This document shows, piece by piece, positions 63,979 through 64,000 of a DNA stretch of 64,000 nucleotides. The stretch lies in contig NC_041402.2 of the NCBI RefSeq assembly GCF_900747795.2, positions 195,401,489 through 195,465,488 on the forward strand, read 5' to 3'. The position numbers and the translations under genes were made by a program. The DNA is from Erpetoichthys calabaricus. Taxonomy: Eukaryota > Chordata > Cladistia > Polypteriformes > Polypteridae. How positions within the stretch are numbered: position 1 is the first letter of the stretch; the number at the start of each line of letters is the position of its first letter. The notes under the pieces were generated by a model, which was not told the origin of the DNA, searched no databases, and was given only the letters and a program-made list of their open reading frames with translations.

Positions 63979-64000
63979 GTGAAAGGCACTATATGATAGA
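63225..64000. repeat. Compound GATA array with periodic GGCACTATATGATA unit
   Basis: GATA runs of 5-20 units are separated about ten times by GTGAAAGGCACTATATGATA (or GTGGAAGGCACTATATGATA), at roughly 63,260, 63,350, 63,447, 63,517, 63,559, 63,645, 63,751, 63,826, 63,916 and 63,979. It runs off the window's right edge. Confidence 0.97.

Overview
The window is nuclear DNA from a vertebrate, almost certainly a ray-finned fish. The evidence is three spliced host genes with canonical GT/AG introns, CpG-rich promoters, and a dense load of fish-type repeats: several Tc1/mariner families, L2/Rex1-, CR1- and RTE-type LINEs, V-SINE-like and other tRNA-headed SINEs, pogo and hAT-like elements, a Ty3/gypsy fossil and long GATA arrays. 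The GATA arrays interleaved with a GGCACTATATA-type unit make me think of a bichir or reedfish (Polypteriformes), but that is a recollection-based guess.

Layout. Bases 1-12,500 hold only repeats, plus a CpG-rich candidate promoter with a possible minus-strand first exon near 7.55-7.9 kb. ZMYND19 (minus, six coding exons, 227 aa) lies at 13,800-20,982, with its CpG- and CCAAT-rich promoter at 20.9-21.6 kb. From 21.6 to 31.4 kb there are LINE and Tc1 remnants. BSPRY (plus, six coding exons, 427 aa) lies at 32,139-35,687 behind a CpG island. ENTPD8 (minus, nine coding exons, 500 aa) lies at 37,811-49,301 and converges on BSPRY. Its intron between the fifth-from-start and next coding blocks carries the gypsy fossil, and another intron carries a Tc1 element. 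From 49.7 kb to the end there are SINEs, two large GATA arrays, RTE and L2 fragments and a second copy of the Tc1 element seen at 28.7 kb, but no recognisable host gene.

The three genes are not a pathway: ZMYND19 is a MYND-type adaptor, BSPRY a B-box/SPRY regulator of epithelial ion transport, and ENTPD8 a cell-surface nucleotide hydrolase. ZMYND19 and ENTPD8 are both on human 9q34.3 and BSPRY is on 9q32, so the cluster fits conserved human chromosome 9 synteny. All three reading frames look intact across every exon junction, and the resulting lengths match their families. I did not find a novel biological system. The most informative oddities are a tandem duplication of the end of an ENTPD8 exon, two inverted Tc1 copies that share one internal deletion, and microsatellites apparently seeded by LINE tails.
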